The notes: generated by a model not told the origin, from the letters alone. A stretch of DNA of 64,000 bases from Hydrogenophaga flava NBRC 102514 (GCF_001571145.1 NZ_BCTF01000023.1:1-64000); one strand, 5' to 3'. Positions 1 to 9,746 are shown, counted from the stretch's first letter. Numbers and translations: made by a program.

Positions 1-67
1 GGGCCATGGGGGCGGTGGGCGGGATAAGCGGGTATTCTCTGCGCCTTCCCATCCAGACTCCGCCGCG

Positions 68-322
68 ATGATTGCTGTGCCGCCCTTGCGTTCTGAACTC
101 TCCGCCCGCCGCTGGCGCCTGCTGGGCGCGCTGCTGCTGTCGGTGCCCCTGATGGGTGGCTGTGCGGTGATCGCGGTGGCCGATGTCGCGGCTTCGGCGG
201 TGGTCGGCGTGGCCGGCCTCGCGGTCGATGCCGCTGTGGGCACGGCCCGCATCGGCGGAAAGATCATCGGCGCCGGGGCCGACGCCGTGCTGGACGACGA
301 AGAGGAAGCCGCCGAGGACTGA
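68..322 (+). CDS. Small outer-membrane-type lipoprotein, hypothetical
   Basis: An 84-residue protein with a basic N-terminus, a hydrophobic stretch at about residues 17-31 and a lipobox-like LMGGC ending at Cys32, so it is probably lipidated and envelope-anchored. The mature part is short, Ala/Gly/Val-rich (repeated small-residue hydrophobic segments at 33-70) and ends in an acidic tail (DDEEEAAED). Small lipoproteins of this composition are common in Burkholderiales and have no assigned role. The Met at 68 is the first possible start; later starts would remove the signal. It converges on the Bug gene, 7 bp away. Seen: signal, lipobox and acidic tail. Inferred: location. Confidence 0.7.
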   Translation: MIAVPPLRSELSARRWRLLGALLLSVPLMGGCAVIAVADVAASAVVGVAGLAVDAAVGTARIGGKIIGAGADAVLDDEEEAAED

Positions 323-329
323 GCGCCGC

Positions 330-1313
330 TCAGCTCTGGGGAATGCCCGAGCGCGCGACCGCCGCGCGGTAGCGGGTCACCTCCCGGTCCATCAGGCCCC
401 TGAGCGCGGCGGGCGCCAGCCAGGCCCCGTCCATGGACTGCTGCGCCAGCTTCTGGCGGAAGTCCGCATCGACCGCGATCGCGGCCAGCACCTTTTCCAG
501 CCGGCTGGCCACCGCCGGATCCAGGCCGGCCGGGGCGGCCATCGCATACCAGGCGTCGAACAGCGCATAGCCCAGGCCCAGTTCGCCCAGCGAGGGCACC
601 TGCGGCATCAGCGGCGTGCGCTGCTCGCTGATCACCGCCAGCGCGCGCAGCTTGCCCTGGTCGATCTGGCCCTTGGCCGAGGCCAGGGTGTCCACCCCCA
701 TCTGCACGTCGCCGCGCAGGATGCCGACCAGCGCGTCGGCGCTGCCCTTGTAGGGCACGGCTGTCATCCGAGCGCTGCGCGTGTAAGCGAGCATCTCGCC
801 GACCAGGTGCGGGCCGGTGCCGGCGCCGAAGGTGGCGTAGTTCAACTCACCAGGCTTGTCCTTCGCGGCCGCCAGCAGCTGGGGCAGGTCGGCGTAGGGG
901 CCGTTCGCGGCCGTCACCACCACCAGTGGCGCGCGCGCTACCAGGCCCAGCAGCTGCAGCTGCTTGAACGGGTCGTAGCCGAGGTTGCGGCGCACGGCCG
1001 GGTTGACGGTGAACGTGGTCGAGCCCGAGAACAGCAGGGTGTGGCCGTCGGCCGCCGCGCCAGCCACGGCCGCGGCGCCGATGGCGGTGCCCGCGCCAGG
1101 CCGGTTGTCCACCACCACGCTCTGGCCCAGGGCCTGGCCCAGCCGCTCGGCCAGCAGGCGGGCGACGATGTCGGTGCCGCCGCCAGCCGGGAAGGGCACG
1201 ATGAGCTTGATGGGCCGCGAAGGCCAGACCTGCGCGAACGCCAAAGGGAAAGCGAGGCCGCTGGCGGCAGTGGCGGCGGCCAGCAGGGCAGTGCGGCGGG
1301 TGGGGTGCGACAT
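330..1313 (-). CDS. Bug-family (TctC-like) periplasmic solute-binding protein
   Basis: A 327-residue Bug/TctC receptor, the family that binds carboxylates and related small acids in the periplasm and is hugely expanded in Burkholderiales. The N-terminus has a basic twin-Arg-like start and a hydrophobic stretch ending near AFA (residues 1-27), then the typical WPSRPIKLIVPFPAGGGTD segment and NRPGAG. I chose the Met at 1313 because an upstream in-frame extension (to 1736) overlaps the M20 gene and lacks family similarity. It lies 38 bp downstream of the M20 peptidase on the same strand, so the two are probably co-transcribed. The neighbour suggests an N-acylated or peptide-like carboxylate, which is inference. 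Confidence 0.9.
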   Translation of the reverse strand: MSHPTRRTALLAAATAASGLAFPLAFAQVWPSRPIKLIVPFPAGGGTDIVARLLAERLGQALGQSVVVDNRPGAGTAIGAAAVAGAAADGHTLLFSGSTTFTVNPAVRRNLGYDPFKQLQLLGLVARAPLVVVTAANGPYADLPQLLAAAKDKPGELNYATFGAGTGPHLVGEMLAYTRSARMTAVPYKGSADALVGILRGDVQMGVDTLASAKGQIDQGKLRALAVISEQRTPLMPQVPSLGELGLGYALFDAWYAMAAPAGLDPAVASRLEKVLAAIAVDADFRQKLAQQSMDGAWLAPAALRGLMDREVTRYRAAVARSGIPQS

Positions 1314-1351
1314 GGCGGGCTCCGTGGGGTGGTTTTGAAGAAGAAAGCGGA

Positions 1352-2761
1352 TCAGGGGCGCGCGAACCAGGGCACGTCGGGTTCGCCCAGGGCCCAGTAC
1401 AAGTCGCCCATCAGGTGCAGGCCTTCGCGCGCGACGCTGGCGAGCATGTGCTCGTCGGGCGCGTGCTGGGCGCAGGCGGGGTGCGAGTGCGGCACCCAGA
1501 GCGTGGGCAGGCCCAGGGTGTGGGCGAACAGGTGGTTGGGCAGGGTGCCGGCCAGGTTGGGCAGCACGGCCACCGGCTGGCCGGCGCTGCGCGAGAGCGT
1601 CTGGCGCGCCCAGCCCACCCAGGGGTTGTCCAGCGGCAGCCGCGTGGCGGGGGCAGACGCGTCGATGCGGACCTCGACCTCGGCAAAGCCGGCGGCGTCC
1701 AGGTGACGGCGCAGGATGGCGGCCAGGTCTTCCCAAGGGGTGCCGACCACGAAGCGCAGCTGGCCGGCCAGCGTGGCCGCGGCCGGGATGGCGTTGACCG
1801 GGCGCTGCGGCGCACCAGCGCCGAAGGCCAGGATCTCCAGCGTGTTCCAGGCCACCAGGCGCTCGATGGCGCTCAGGCCCGGCTCGCCCCAGCCGGGCGT
1901 GGGCACCGGGTCGTCGGGCGCGCCGCCGACCGGCACACCGTCCAGCGCTTCGCGGATGTCGGCCGACACGCCGTGTGGGCGCAGCTCGGGCACGCGGATG
2001 CGGCCCTGCGCGTCGACCAGGCTGGCCCAGGCGTGGGCCAGCACCGTGGCCGGGTTGGACAGCACGCCGCCCCAGTTGCCCGAGTGGGCGCCGCGCTCGC
2101 GCGCCTGCAGGCTGAGCGTGAAGTTGACCGCGCCGCGCGAGCCGAGGAACAGGGTGGGCCGGTCGGCCGCGACGCGCGGGCCGTCGCAGGCCAGGAACAG
2201 GTCGGCCTGAAGCAGTTCCCGTTGCTGCTCGCAGAACGCGGCCAGGCCGGGCGAGCCGGCTTCTTCGCCGGTCTCCATCAGCACCGTCACGTTGTAGCCC
2301 AGCCGCCCGCCGCGCGCGCGCAGCGTGTGCAGCAGGGCGGAGAGGTTGACCGTGTGCTGGCCCTTGTTGTCGGCGGTGCCACGGCCGTACCAGCGGCCGT
2401 TCTCATCGCTCAGCCGCCAGGGCGAACGACCGGCGGACCAGCGACCTTCCTGCCCGCTGACCACGTCGCCGTGGCCGTAGGTGAGCACCGTGGGCAGGGC
2501 CGGGTCTTCGACGCGCCGCGCCACCAGCAGCGGGCCGCCGCGCGGGTCGGGGTTGGTGAAGGTGGTGCACTCGAAACCGGCCGGCCGCAGGCTGGCCGCG
2601 ATCTCGGCCTCCAGGTACTCGCCCAGCGCCAGCGGCGGGGTGCCGCCGGCGTCGCTCTCGGTGGCCAGGGCCACGCGGCGGCTGAGTTCGGCCAGGAAGC
2701 GGCCCGAATCCAGGTGCTGGTCCAGCGAGCGGTGAAGCGAATCAAGGGTGGTGGTTGTCAT
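1352..2761 (-). CDS. M20-family metallopeptidase/deacylase
   Basis: A 469-residue M20 dizinc hydrolase (ArgE/DapE/carboxypeptidase G2 superfamily), of full family length. Visible metal and catalytic signatures are HGD (His97, Asp99), the bridging Asp131 in GRGTADNKG, the METGEE pair (Glu166/167) and a C-terminal HSHPACAQH segment. The dimerisation lid lies between, about residues 205-330. Such enzymes cleave dipeptides or N-acyl amino acids in the cytoplasm. It is the first gene of a two-gene unit with the Bug receptor and diverges from a LysR gene across a 93-bp gap, the usual layout of an inducible uptake-and-hydrolysis pair. Substrate cannot be read from sequence. Confidence 0.9.
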   Translation of the reverse strand: MTTTTLDSLHRSLDQHLDSGRFLAELSRRVALATESDAGGTPPLALGEYLEAEIAASLRPAGFECTTFTNPDPRGGPLLVARRVEDPALPTVLTYGHGDVVSGQEGRWSAGRSPWRLSDENGRWYGRGTADNKGQHTVNLSALLHTLRARGGRLGYNVTVLMETGEEAGSPGLAAFCEQQRELLQADLFLACDGPRVAADRPTLFLGSRGAVNFTLSLQARERGAHSGNWGGVLSNPATVLAHAWASLVDAQGRIRVPELRPHGVSADIREALDGVPVGGAPDDPVPTPGWGEPGLSAIERLVAWNTLEILAFGAGAPQRPVNAIPAAATLAGQLRFVVGTPWEDLAAILRRHLDAAGFAEVEVRIDASAPATRLPLDNPWVGWARQTLSRSAGQPVAVLPNLAGTLPNHLFAHTLGLPTLWVPHSHPACAQHAPDEHMLASVAREGLHLMGDLYWALGEPDVPWFARP

Positions 2762-2854
2762 GCAAAAAAGTGTATTGACGAGCCTTTGCTTTCACAATGA
2801 CAGAATTCAGATCGCAGCTTTCACCCAAAGGCAACGCAGCGCGTCGGCACCTTC

Positions 2855-3823
2855 ATGAACAGTCCTTTTCTCTCCACCATGGCCCGCCACTTCCTGGCAG
2901 TGGCCGAGGCGCGGTCCATCACCGACGCCAGCCTGGCACTGCACGTGGCGCCCTCGGCCGTGAGCCGGCAGGTGGCGCTGATGGAGGCGGCCATGGGCTG
3001 TGCGCTGTTCCAGCGGCAGGCGCGCGGCATGGCGCTGACCGAGGCGGGCGAGCGCCTGCTGGCCTGGCTGACGGCGGTGCAGCGCGAATCGGAAGAGGTG
3101 CAGCGCCAGGTGCAGGGCCTGGGGCCGGCGGCGGCGCAGCGCCTGCACCTGGCCTGCACCGAGGGTTTCACCACCGCCTTCATGCCGCAGCTCATGGGGC
3201 GCTTTCGCAACCAGTGGCCGGGGGCGCGGCAGTTCCTGCGCGTGGGCGATGCGCAGCAGGTGGACCAGTGGCTGCAGCGCGGCGAAGTGGCGGTGGGGTT
3301 GCGTTTCGCGACCCGGCCGGTCGAAGGGCTGCGCGTGGTGGCGAGCGCACCGTCGCCCATCGTGGCAGTGTGCGCCGCAGGCCACCCGCTGGCCCGTCGT
3401 TCGACGCTGTCGGTGGCCGACCTGGTGGCGCAGCCGCTGGCGCTGCCCGAAGGCAGCAGCACCGTGCGCCAGGTGCTCGACGGCGCCTGCGCTCTTGCAG
3501 GCACGCGCTACGAGGTGGCCTGCACCGGCAACCTGCCGTCGCTGATATCGCTGGTGGAGCAGGGCTCTCTGGTGATGCTGGGCAGCCGCATGAGCGTCAT
3601 GCACGCGCTCGAACGCGGCTCGCTCGTGGCCTTGCCGGTGGCGGCGCCAGCGTTCGAGCAGCGGCGGGTGCAGTTGCTGGTGGGGGACGGGCGCGCACCC
3701 GGTGGGGTGGCGCAGGCGTTTCTGGACCTGGCGGCCGAGGCTTTGGCCGGGATCGGTGGGGCTGAGGCTGGGAAGGTCAGGCCCGCCGGAACACCAGGTC
3801 CCAGACGCCGTGGCCGAGTTTGA
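2855..3823 (+). CDS. LysR-family transcriptional regulator
   Basis: A 322-residue LysR protein. The N-terminal winged helix-turn-helix spans about residues 5-65 ([26 protein letters not shown]) and the effector domain about 90-300. The divergent position to the M20/Bug pair suggests that it controls that pair. The C-terminus is unusual: its last 47 bp overlap, tail to tail, the 3' end of trmB, giving a Gly/Pro/Arg-rich tail (residues about 305-322) outside the conserved fold. The start at 2855 fits the domain directly; an upstream in-frame option is not needed. Confidence 0.88.
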   Translation: MNSPFLSTMARHFLAVAEARSITDASLALHVAPSAVSRQVALMEAAMGCALFQRQARGMALTEAGERLLAWLTAVQRESEEVQRQVQGLGPAAAQRLHLACTEGFTTAFMPQLMGRFRNQWPGARQFLRVGDAQQVDQWLQRGEVAVGLRFATRPVEGLRVVASAPSPIVAVCAAGHPLARRSTLSVADLVAQPLALPEGSSTVRQVLDGACALAGTRYEVACTGNLPSLISLVEQGSLVMLGSRMSVMHALERGSLVALPVAAPAFEQRRVQLLVGDGRAPGGVAQAFLDLAAEALAGIGGAEAGKVRPAGTPGPRRRGRV

Positions 3824-4520
3824 GGCCGCGGTTCTCGAACTTGGTCAGCGGGCGGTAGTCGGGCTTGGGCACGTAGCCGTCACTGCCCGCCACCGCGGTG
3901 TTCTGCAGCAGCGGTTCGGCGCTCAGCACGGCCAGCATCTGCTCGGCGTAGGGCTGCCAGTCGGTGGCCAAGTGCAGGTAGCCGCCGGGTCTGAGGTGGC
4001 GCGCCAGGCGGTTTACGAACGGCCCCTGGATCAGGCGGCGCTTGTGGTGGCGGCTCTTGTGCCAGGGGTCGGGGAAGAAGATGTGCACGCCGTCCAGGCT
4101 CTGCTCGGGCAGCATGTGGTCCAGCACCTCGACCGCGTCATGGCGGAAGATGCGGATGTTCTCGATGCCCTGTTCTCCGCAGAGCTTGAGCAGGGCGCCA
4201 ACGCCGGGCTCGTGCACCTCGCAGCACAGGAAGTTGTCCTGCGGCCGCACCTGGGCGATCTGCGCCGTGGCGCCGCCCATGCCGAAACCGATTTCCATGA
4301 TCAGCGGCGCAGGCCGGCCAAAGGCTGCCACCGGGTCCAGCGGGGTGGATGCGTCGTAGTTCAGCAGGAAACGCGGACCGAACTGCTCATAGGCGCGCTG
4401 CTGGCCCGGGCCCACGCGGCCCGTGCGCAGCACGTAGCTCTTGACCACGCGCATGAAGGGCTTGGACGGGATGCCCGGCTGGGCGTCATCAGGGGAGTGG
4501 GGAGTGGAATCGTCGGACAT
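3777..4520 (-). CDS. trmB: tRNA (guanine-N7)-methyltransferase
   Basis: TrmB methylates G46 in the variable loop of tRNAs using SAM. The 247-residue protein shows the SAM-binding motif [12 protein letters not shown] and the family signature [15 protein letters not shown] for tRNA binding and catalysis. The N-terminus (MSDDSTPHS...) is a short polar extension before RVVKSYVLR. The Met at 4520 was chosen; an in-frame extension to 4907 would run through the intergenic region and has no family similarity. A TACAAT element on the minus strand at 4565-4560 could be its -10. The 3' end overlaps the convergent LysR gene by 47 bp. Confidence 0.95.
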   Translation of the reverse strand: MSDDSTPHSPDDAQPGIPSKPFMRVVKSYVLRTGRVGPGQQRAYEQFGPRFLLNYDASTPLDPVAAFGRPAPLIMEIGFGMGGATAQIAQVRPQDNFLCCEVHEPGVGALLKLCGEQGIENIRIFRHDAVEVLDHMLPEQSLDGVHIFFPDPWHKSRHHKRRLIQGPFVNRLARHLRPGGYLHLATDWQPYAEQMLAVLSAEPLLQNTAVAGSDGYVPKPDYRPLTKFENRGLKLGHGVWDLVFRRA

Positions 4521-4559
4521 GTGAGGCTGCCGCAGGCCTTGGATCGCCCGGGGCCAGTG

Positions 4560-4565
4560 ATTGTA
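4560..4565 (-). promoter_or_regulatory. Candidate -10 element of trmB
   Basis: TACAAT on the minus strand, 40 bp before the trmB start, matches 5 of 6 positions of the sigma-70 -10 consensus. No good -35 hexamer sits 16-18 bp upstream. The 175-bp gap 4521-4695 otherwise shows nothing clear. Confidence 0.35.
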
Positions 4566-4695
4566 GGTGCGGGGCTGTACTGAAAAAGCATGTGCCCTAC
4601 CACCGCATTCGATAGGCGGTCCCATCAAGCGTGCGAAAGTTGCTTCACAAGATGTGGGCCATGGGTAGCATTTGCGGCATCTTCGTTGGGATTTC

Positions 4696-5853
4696 ATGAC
4701 ACACCACATTCCTTCCATCCGCCGCGGCCTGACCCGCCGCGCTTTTGCCGGCGGCATCGCCGGCGCCGCCACCCTCGCGGTGCCCGCGCTGCGGGCCCAG
4801 TCGTCCAACCGCATCGTGCTGGGCCAGTCGGCCGCCTTCACCGGCGCAGCCGCCCAGCTGGGCATCCAGTTCCACGCGGGCGCCAAGCTGTTTTTTGACC
4901 AGTACAACGCCCAGGGCTCAGGCCGGGCCCGGATCGAGATCGAGCAGATGGACGACGGTTACGAGCCGGACCGCTGCGCCGAGAACACCCGGAAGCTGCT
5001 GGACAAGGAGGTGTTCGCGCTGTTCGGCTACATCGGCACGCCCACCAGTGTGGCGGCGCTGCCGCTGGCGACCAAGGCCGAGATGCCGTTCATCGCCCCG
5101 TTCACCGGCGCGATGTCGCTGCGTCAGCCGCTCAACCGCATGGCCTTTCACCTGCGCGCCTCGTACAACGACGAGACCGAGCTGATCGTCAAGAACCTGG
5201 TCAACCTCGGGCTGACCCGGGTCGCGGTGTTCCACCAGAACGATGCCTACGGCAAGGCGGGTCTGGACGGCACCTTGCTGGCGCTGGCCAGCCGCGGGCT
5301 CAAGCCAGTGGCTACCGGAACGGTCGAGCGCAACAGCGTGGACGTGGCGGCGGCGGTGGCCACCATCAACGCCGCCAATCCGCAGGCCGTGGTGCAGATC
5401 AGTGCCTACAAGTCCTGCGCCGCGTACATCCGCGCCGCGCGCAAGGCTGGCTTCGGTGGCAGCTTCTACAACGTGTCTTTCGTGGGCACGCAGGCGCTGG
5501 CCGACGAGCTGGGCAAGGATGGGGCCGGGGTTGTGGTGTCGCAGGTGGTGCCCAATCCGTTCAGTACCGCCAAGCCCATCACCCGCGAGTTCCGTGACGC
5601 CATCGCCGAGGGCGGCAACAAGGTGCAGGCCAACTTCTCCAGCCTGGAGGGCTTCCTGGCGGCGCGTCTGGTGACCGAGGGCCTGCGGCGCGCGGGCGGC
5701 CGTCCGGGTCGCGACGGCCTGATCAGCGGACTGGAGGCGATTGGCGACACCTCGTTCGAGGGCTATGCGGTTTCCCTCAGTCCGAAAGACCACGTGGCAT
5801 CGTCGTTTGTCGAGCTCTCGATGCTGACCGGGGACGGCAAGGTCCGGACCTGA
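4696..5853 (+). CDS. ABC-type branched-chain amino acid/amide transporter substrate-binding protein
   Basis: A LivJ/LivK-type type I periplasmic binding protein of 385 residues. The N-terminus carries a Tat-like signal ([12 protein letters not shown], then a hydrophobic region ending ALRAQ), followed by [12 protein letters not shown], the usual first strand of the family, and [20 protein letters not shown] start at 4672 adds eight residues; I prefer 4696 because it places the signal at the very N-terminus. No permease or ATPase gene follows, so it is an orphan receptor that would rely on a system encoded elsewhere or act as a sensor input. It converges on gluQ, with 7 bp between stops. Confidence 0.88.
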   Translation: MTHHIPSIRRGLTRRAFAGGIAGAATLAVPALRAQSSNRIVLGQSAAFTGAAAQLGIQFHAGAKLFFDQYNAQGSGRARIEIEQMDDGYEPDRCAENTRKLLDKEVFALFGYIGTPTSVAALPLATKAEMPFIAPFTGAMSLRQPLNRMAFHLRASYNDETELIVKNLVNLGLTRVAVFHQNDAYGKAGLDGTLLALASRGLKPVATGTVERNSVDVAAAVATINAANPQAVVQISAYKSCAAYIRAARKAGFGGSFYNVSFVGTQALADELGKDGAGVVVSQVVPNPFSTAKPITREFRDAIAEGGNKVQANFSSLEGFLAARLVTEGLRRAGGRPGRDGLISGLEAIGDTSFEGYAVSLSPKDHVASSFVELSMLTGDGKVRT

Positions 5854-5860
5854 TCCCGCG

Positions 5861-6751
5861 TCAGCCGCCAGCTGGGCTGCGCCAGGGCCAGGCGCGGGTC
5901 CAGCGGGCCAGCGCCTCGTGCAGCGCGCCGGCCGCAGCTGGCAGGCCCAGCACCGCGGCCGCCGCCTGAAGCGCCGCGAGCGGATCGCCCAGATCCAGCG
6001 CCTGCGCCCCGTTCTGTTTGCTCAGCTTCTCTCCGTGCGCGTCCCGCACCAGTGGGGTGTGCAGGTACGACGGTGTGGGCAGGCCAAGGGCTCTCTGCAG
6101 GAGGATCTGGCGCGGCGTGTTGTCGGTCAGGTCTTCGCCGCGCACCACTTGGGTGATGCCCTGTGCGGCATCGTCGACCACGACCGCCAGCTGGTAGGCC
6201 CAGAGGCCATCGGCGCGGCGCAGCACGAAGTCGCCCACCTCGGCGGCCACATCCTGCTGCTGGGGGCCCAGGCGCCGGTCCTGCCAGTGCATCTCACCGA
6301 GGTCGACCTGCAGCCGCCAGGCGCGAGCCGCCTTGCCCTGCAGACCGCCGCGCTCGGGCCGGCAGGTGCCGGGGTAGACCGCTGTATGGTGGCGTTCGCG
6401 GTGCCGCCCGGCGGCTTGCAGGGCGGTTTCGATGTCCTTGCGCGAGCAGGCGCAGGGGTAGGCATCGGCCTGCGCGATCAACCGGTCCAGCGCCGCCTGG
6501 TAGTGGGCGCCGCGCGTGGATTGCCAGCACACAGGTTCGTCGGACACCAGGCCGCAGGTGGCCAGCTGCTCAAGGATGATCTGGTCGGCTCCGGGCACGC
6601 AGCGCGGCGTGTCCACGTCTTCGATGCGCACCAGCCACACCCCGCCGTGCGCCCGCGCATCCAGCCAGCTGGCCAGCGCCGCGACCAGGGAACCCGCGTG
6701 CAGCGGGCCGGTGGGAGACGGGGCGAAACGTCCGCGGTAGCCGGCTGCCAC
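5861..6751 (-). CDS. gluQ: Glutamyl-Q tRNA(Asp) synthetase
   Basis: GluQRS is a truncated glutamyl-tRNA synthetase paralogue that loads glutamate onto queuosine of tRNA(Asp); it lacks the anticodon-binding domain. The 296-residue product has the class I start [15 protein letters not shown] (HIGH-like PLHAG), the zinc-site region (CACSRKD, later PGTCRPERG) and the KLSKQNGA variant of KMSKS. I chose the GTG at 6751: it gives the normal family N-terminus ([13 protein letters not shown]) and begins 8 bp after the upstream flavoprotein stop; longer in-frame starts overlap that gene. It is probably the last gene of a LysR-flavoprotein-gluQ unit. Confidence 0.93.
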   Translation of the reverse strand: MAAGYRGRFAPSPTGPLHAGSLVAALASWLDARAHGGVWLVRIEDVDTPRCVPGADQIILEQLATCGLVSDEPVCWQSTRGAHYQAALDRLIAQADAYPCACSRKDIETALQAAGRHRERHHTAVYPGTCRPERGGLQGKAARAWRLQVDLGEMHWQDRRLGPQQQDVAAEVGDFVLRRADGLWAYQLAVVVDDAAQGITQVVRGEDLTDNTPRQILLQRALGLPTPSYLHTPLVRDAHGEKLSKQNGAQALDLGDPLAALQAAAAVLGLPAAAGALHEALARWTRAWPWRSPAGG

Positions 6752-6759
6752 GGGAGATG

Positions 6760-7878
6760 TCAGATCACCGCGAGCGCAAGTTCCAGCCCGGACACGAAGG
6801 CGTCTTCGACCCGGTGGCCCAGACACCAGTCGCCGCACAGGCCGATGCCCAGCGCCGGATCGAACAGGTGCGACCGGCCCAGCGGGGTCTGGGTCTGCGC
6901 GTAGCGCCAGCGGTGAACGACGGCGTGGGGCGGTGTGGCGCGGATGCCCGTGATCTCGGCAAAGCCCTTGAGCAGCTTGGCCTTGACGCGTTCGGCATCG
7001 TCTTCCAGGTGCTTGTAGGACCAGGCCGGGCTGGCCTGGACGGTCCAGCGCTCGATGCGCTCGCGCCCGGGTTTGCTGTTCTCTCGGGCGAGCCAGCTGA
7101 TACGGTGGTGGGTGCTGCGCGCGGCGTTCCACTGCGGACCCAGGTGGGCCAGGCCAGGCTGCATCGCGTTGGGATAGGCCACCATCAGCGTCCAGCAGGG
7201 CGCCACCTGCACCTCGGTGAGCGCACGGCGCAGGTCAGGGGCCAGGCCGGAGGACTGCAGCAGGTCGTGCGCCTGCATGTGCGGCACGGCCAGCAGCACG
7301 CGGTCGAAACCACCGATCACCATCTGGCCACCATCGGCGTCTTCGGCCCGCAGCTGCCATTGTTCAGGGCGCAGCGCATCGCGCTCGATGTGGTGCACGC
7401 GGGTGCCGGTGAAGGTGCGGGCTGGCAGGTGACCGTGCAGCTCGGGCTGGGCCAGGGGCTGGGCCCAGTGGTGCACCAGGCCGCTCATGCCCGGCACGGC
7501 GACAAAGTGGGGTTCGGTGGGCGGCGGCGCGCTGGCCAGCACATGGCCAAAGGCGTCGAGCACGCGCACCGTGCTCACGCTCCAGGGGCGCACCTGGGCC
7601 TGCGCGGTCAGCAGCGCGCGGGCAAAGCGGCTGTCCCGCACCGTGAAGTACTGGGCGCCGTGGTCGAAGCCGCCGAACTCGGTGCGACGGGTCGACATGC
7701 GGCCGCCGAAGCCGCGGCTCTTTTCGAACACCGAGACGCGGTGGCCAGCCTGCAGCAGCGTTCGCGCACATGCCACGCCGGCCATGCCCGCGCCGATCAC
7801 TGCAAAGTGCAGCGGCTCGGTCACCTTGGAGGCCTGGGTGGAGGTCTTGCGTTTGCTGGGAGCCTTCTTGTTGTTCAT
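6760..7878 (-). CDS. Renalase-like FAD/NAD(P)-binding oxidoreductase
   Basis: A flavoprotein of about 372 residues in the amine-oxidase/renalase-like superfamily. It has the dinucleotide-binding GxGxxG near the N-terminus ([13 protein letters not shown]), the second FAD signature [14 protein letters not shown] and [12 protein letters not shown], and a C-terminal FAD motif [14 protein letters not shown]. The start is uncertain: Met at 7878 (MNNKKAP) or 7890 (MRHTMNN). Neither has a strong ribosome site, and the first 30 residues are Lys/Thr-rich and outside the fold. Located between a LysR gene and gluQ on the same strand. The bacterial renalase homologues oxidise dihydronicotinamide isomers; whether this one does is not known. 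Confidence 0.82.
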   Translation of the reverse strand: MNNKKAPSKRKTSTQASKVTEPLHFAVIGAGMAGVACARTLLQAGHRVSVFEKSRGFGGRMSTRRTEFGGFDHGAQYFTVRDSRFARALLTAQAQVRPWSVSTVRVLDAFGHVLASAPPPTEPHFVAVPGMSGLVHHWAQPLAQPELHGHLPARTFTGTRVHHIERDALRPEQWQLRAEDADGGQMVIGGFDRVLLAVPHMQAHDLLQSSGLAPDLRRALTEVQVAPCWTLMVAYPNAMQPGLAHLGPQWNAARSTHHRISWLARENSKPGRERIERWTVQASPAWSYKHLEDDAERVKAKLLKGFAEITGIRATPPHAVVHRWRYAQTQTPLGRSHLFDPALGIGLCGDWCLGHRVEDAFVSGLELALAVI

Positions 7879-7946
7879 GGTGTGGCGCATTGGGTTGGGA
7901 TGAGAGCACTGTAGCAGTGCGGATGCGGTTGCAGGCTTGCGGCGCC

Positions 7947-8897
7947 TCAACCCACGTGGTGGTTTTCCAGCAGGGCGGTGCGGGTCGTCGGGTGCTGCAA
8001 CTGGTCAAGCCACCAGCGCAGGGCCTGGCCGGTGTCGGCTGCGGAGCGCGGGCGGCGCCAGGCGTAGGCCAGGCGGATCGTGTGGTTGGGCCGTTGCGCC
8101 ATGGTCTTGACCACCAGCAGCCCGGCGGTGATGTAGGGCTGTGCCAGCGGCTGGGGCAGGAAGCCGCCGCCCATGCCGCGCAGTTGCGCCTCCAGCTTGT
8201 GCCGCATGGTCGGCACCGTGAGCACCTCCTGGCCGGGCAGCAGGTTGTGGGTCTGGCCAGCGCCGCGCACGGTGCTGTCGGCCACGGCCACCGCGCGGTG
8301 GTGGCGCAGGTCGTCGTCGCACAGCGGGTGCTCCACGGCGGCCAGTGGGTGGTGCGGCGCCACGGCGTAGACGAACCGCAGTGGCCCCAGCGGCGCGGTC
8401 TGGATCTCGGGCAGCGAGATGTCGGCGAACACCCCCAGCGCCAGATCGGCTTGGCCGCTTTGCAGTGCCTCCATGGTGCCCGAGAGCGTTTCCGCGCGCA
8501 GCTTCAGCCGCGTGGGCGCACCGGTGGCGTAGAAGGCCTCGCACAGTTCGAACTGCGTGGCGTGGGAAATGATGGCGTCGGCGGCGATGGTGAGTTGCGG
8601 TTCCCACCCGGTGGCGACCCGCTTGACGCGCTGGGCCACCGCATCGAGCTCGTCCAGCAGGTACTGGCCCGACCGCAGCAGCTCGGCCCCGGCGGGGGTC
8701 AGCTGGGCGCGGCGCGCACTGCGGTCGAACAGCAGCACGTCCAGCGCGTCCTCGATCTGCCGCACCCGATAGGTCAGGGCGCTGGGCACCATGCCCAGCT
8801 CTCGGGCCGCCGCGGCCATGCTGCCCAGCCGCGCGACCGCCTCAAGCAGGCCCAGGTTTTCCGGAGACAGGGCAGAACGGGGGGTGGTGGAGGCCAT
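7947..8897 (-). CDS. LysR-family transcriptional regulator, divergent to pirin
   Basis: A 316-residue LysR regulator with the winged helix-turn-helix at about residues 10-70 (LLEAVARLGSMAAAARELG, PSALTYRVRQIE) and the effector domain about 95-295. It diverges from the pirin gene across 147 bp, where an almost ideal LysR box (8935-8953) lies. LysR/pirin divergent pairs are common in proteobacteria, and the regulator usually controls the pirin/oxidoreductase genes. Its stop is 68 bp before the flavoprotein start, so it may also read into that gene. Confidence 0.9.
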   Translation of the reverse strand: MASTTPRSALSPENLGLLEAVARLGSMAAAARELGMVPSALTYRVRQIEDALDVLLFDRSARRAQLTPAGAELLRSGQYLLDELDAVAQRVKRVATGWEPQLTIAADAIISHATQFELCEAFYATGAPTRLKLRAETLSGTMEALQSGQADLALGVFADISLPEIQTAPLGPLRFVYAVAPHHPLAAVEHPLCDDDLRHHRAVAVADSTVRGAGQTHNLLPGQEVLTVPTMRHKLEAQLRGMGGGFLPQPLAQPYITAGLLVVKTMAQRPNHTIRLAYAWRRPRSAADTGQALRWWLDQLQHPTTRTALLENHHVG

Positions 8898-8934
8898 GAA
8901 GTCACCATCAGGAAAGGGGCTATGCCGGCATTTT

Positions 8935-8953
8935 CATTCAACTGGATTGAATG
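8935..8953. promoter_or_regulatory. LysR-type operator between lysR and pirin
   Basis: CATTCAACTGGATTGAATG is a perfect 7-5-7 inverted repeat whose centre fits the LysR T-N11-A box (TTCAA-N5-TTGAA). It is 37 bp upstream of the LysR start and 91 bp upstream of pirin, the expected place for the recognition site of this regulator. Confidence 0.65.
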
Positions 8954-9009
8954 GTGCCATCAATTTCCTGCGGCCCGCAGGGCGGGTACGGCGCCCACAA
9001 TGACTTCCA

Positions 9010-9028
9010 CGCCGGCCCTTTGCCGGCG
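9010..9028 (+). promoter_or_regulatory. Hairpin in the pirin leader
   Basis: A 7-bp GC stem (CGCCGGC / GCCGGCG) with a 5-nt CCTTT loop lies just before the ribosome site AGGAG (9034-9038) of pirin. It could modulate translation or be a by-product of high GC; no T-run follows, so it is not an intrinsic terminator. Confidence 0.3.
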
Positions 9029-9044
9029 CCAGCAGGAGACCCAC

Positions 9045-9746
9045 ATGATGAAGATCCGCCGCTCCCAGGACCGTGGTTATGCCGACCACGGCTGGCTCAA
9101 GAGCCACCACTCCTTTTCTTTCGCGGGCTACCACGACCCGGCCTGGATGGGCTGGGGCAACCTGCGCGTGATCAACGAAGACCGCATCGCACCGGGCATG
9201 GGTTTCGGCACCCACGGTCACCGCGACATGGAAATCATCAGCTACGTGCTGCAGGGCAACCTGGCCCACAAGGACAGCATGGGCAACGTCAAGGGCATCC
9301 CGCCGGGCGAGGTGCAGCGCATGAGCGCCGGCACCGGCGTGATGCACAGCGAGTTCAACCATGCGCCGAACAGCGAGACGCACTTCCTGCAGATCTGGAT
9401 CGAGCCCTCCCTGCGCGGCATCGAGCCGGGCTACGAACAGAAGGCCTTCGATGAAGCGGAGAAGAGCGGCCGGCTGCGCCTGGTGGCGTCGCCCGATGGC
9501 GCGCAGGGTTCGGTCACCATCCACGCCGACGCCTCGCTGCACGCCGGGCTGTTCGACGGCGAGCAGCGCGCCGAGCTGGCCATCGACCCGTCGCGCAAGG
9601 CCTATGTGCACCTCGTCCGTGGCGCGCTCGATGTCAATGGCCAGCGCCTGCAGGGTGGTGACGCCGCGCTGCTGGCCCAGGAGGAGCGCATCGTGCTCGA
9701 ACATGGCGACGACGCCGAGGTGCTGGTGTTCGATCTGTCACAGTGA
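9045..9746 (+). CDS. Pirin family protein (YhhW-like)
   Basis: A 233-residue bicupin pirin. The metal-binding residues expected in the N-terminal cupin are all visible: His57 and His59 (THGHRDMEI), His101 and Glu103 (MHSEFNHA). Pirins of the YhhW type can oxidise quercetin or act as iron-dependent redox sensors. The start is the first of two adjacent ATGs at 9045, preceded by AGGAG. The longer open frame reaching back to 7770 runs opposite the LysR gene and is a shadow. The flavodoxin gene follows after 66 bp and may share the transcript, making a small redox unit controlled by the divergent LysR. Confidence 0.95.
   Translation: MMKIRRSQDRGYADHGWLKSHHSFSFAGYHDPAWMGWGNLRVINEDRIAPGMGFGTHGHRDMEIISYVLQGNLAHKDSMGNVKGIPPGEVQRMSAGTGVMHSEFNHAPNSETHFLQIWIEPSLRGIEPGYEQKAFDEAEKSGRLRLVASPDGAQGSVTIHADASLHAGLFDGEQRAELAIDPSRKAYVHLVRGALDVNGQRLQGGDAALLAQEERIVLEHGDDAEVLVFDLSQ

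Noticed and set aside
2762-2854. Possible LysR box or promoter between the M20 and lysR genes
   Set aside because: No inverted repeat of the T-N11-A kind and no convincing -35/-10 pair could be fixed, so none is annotated.
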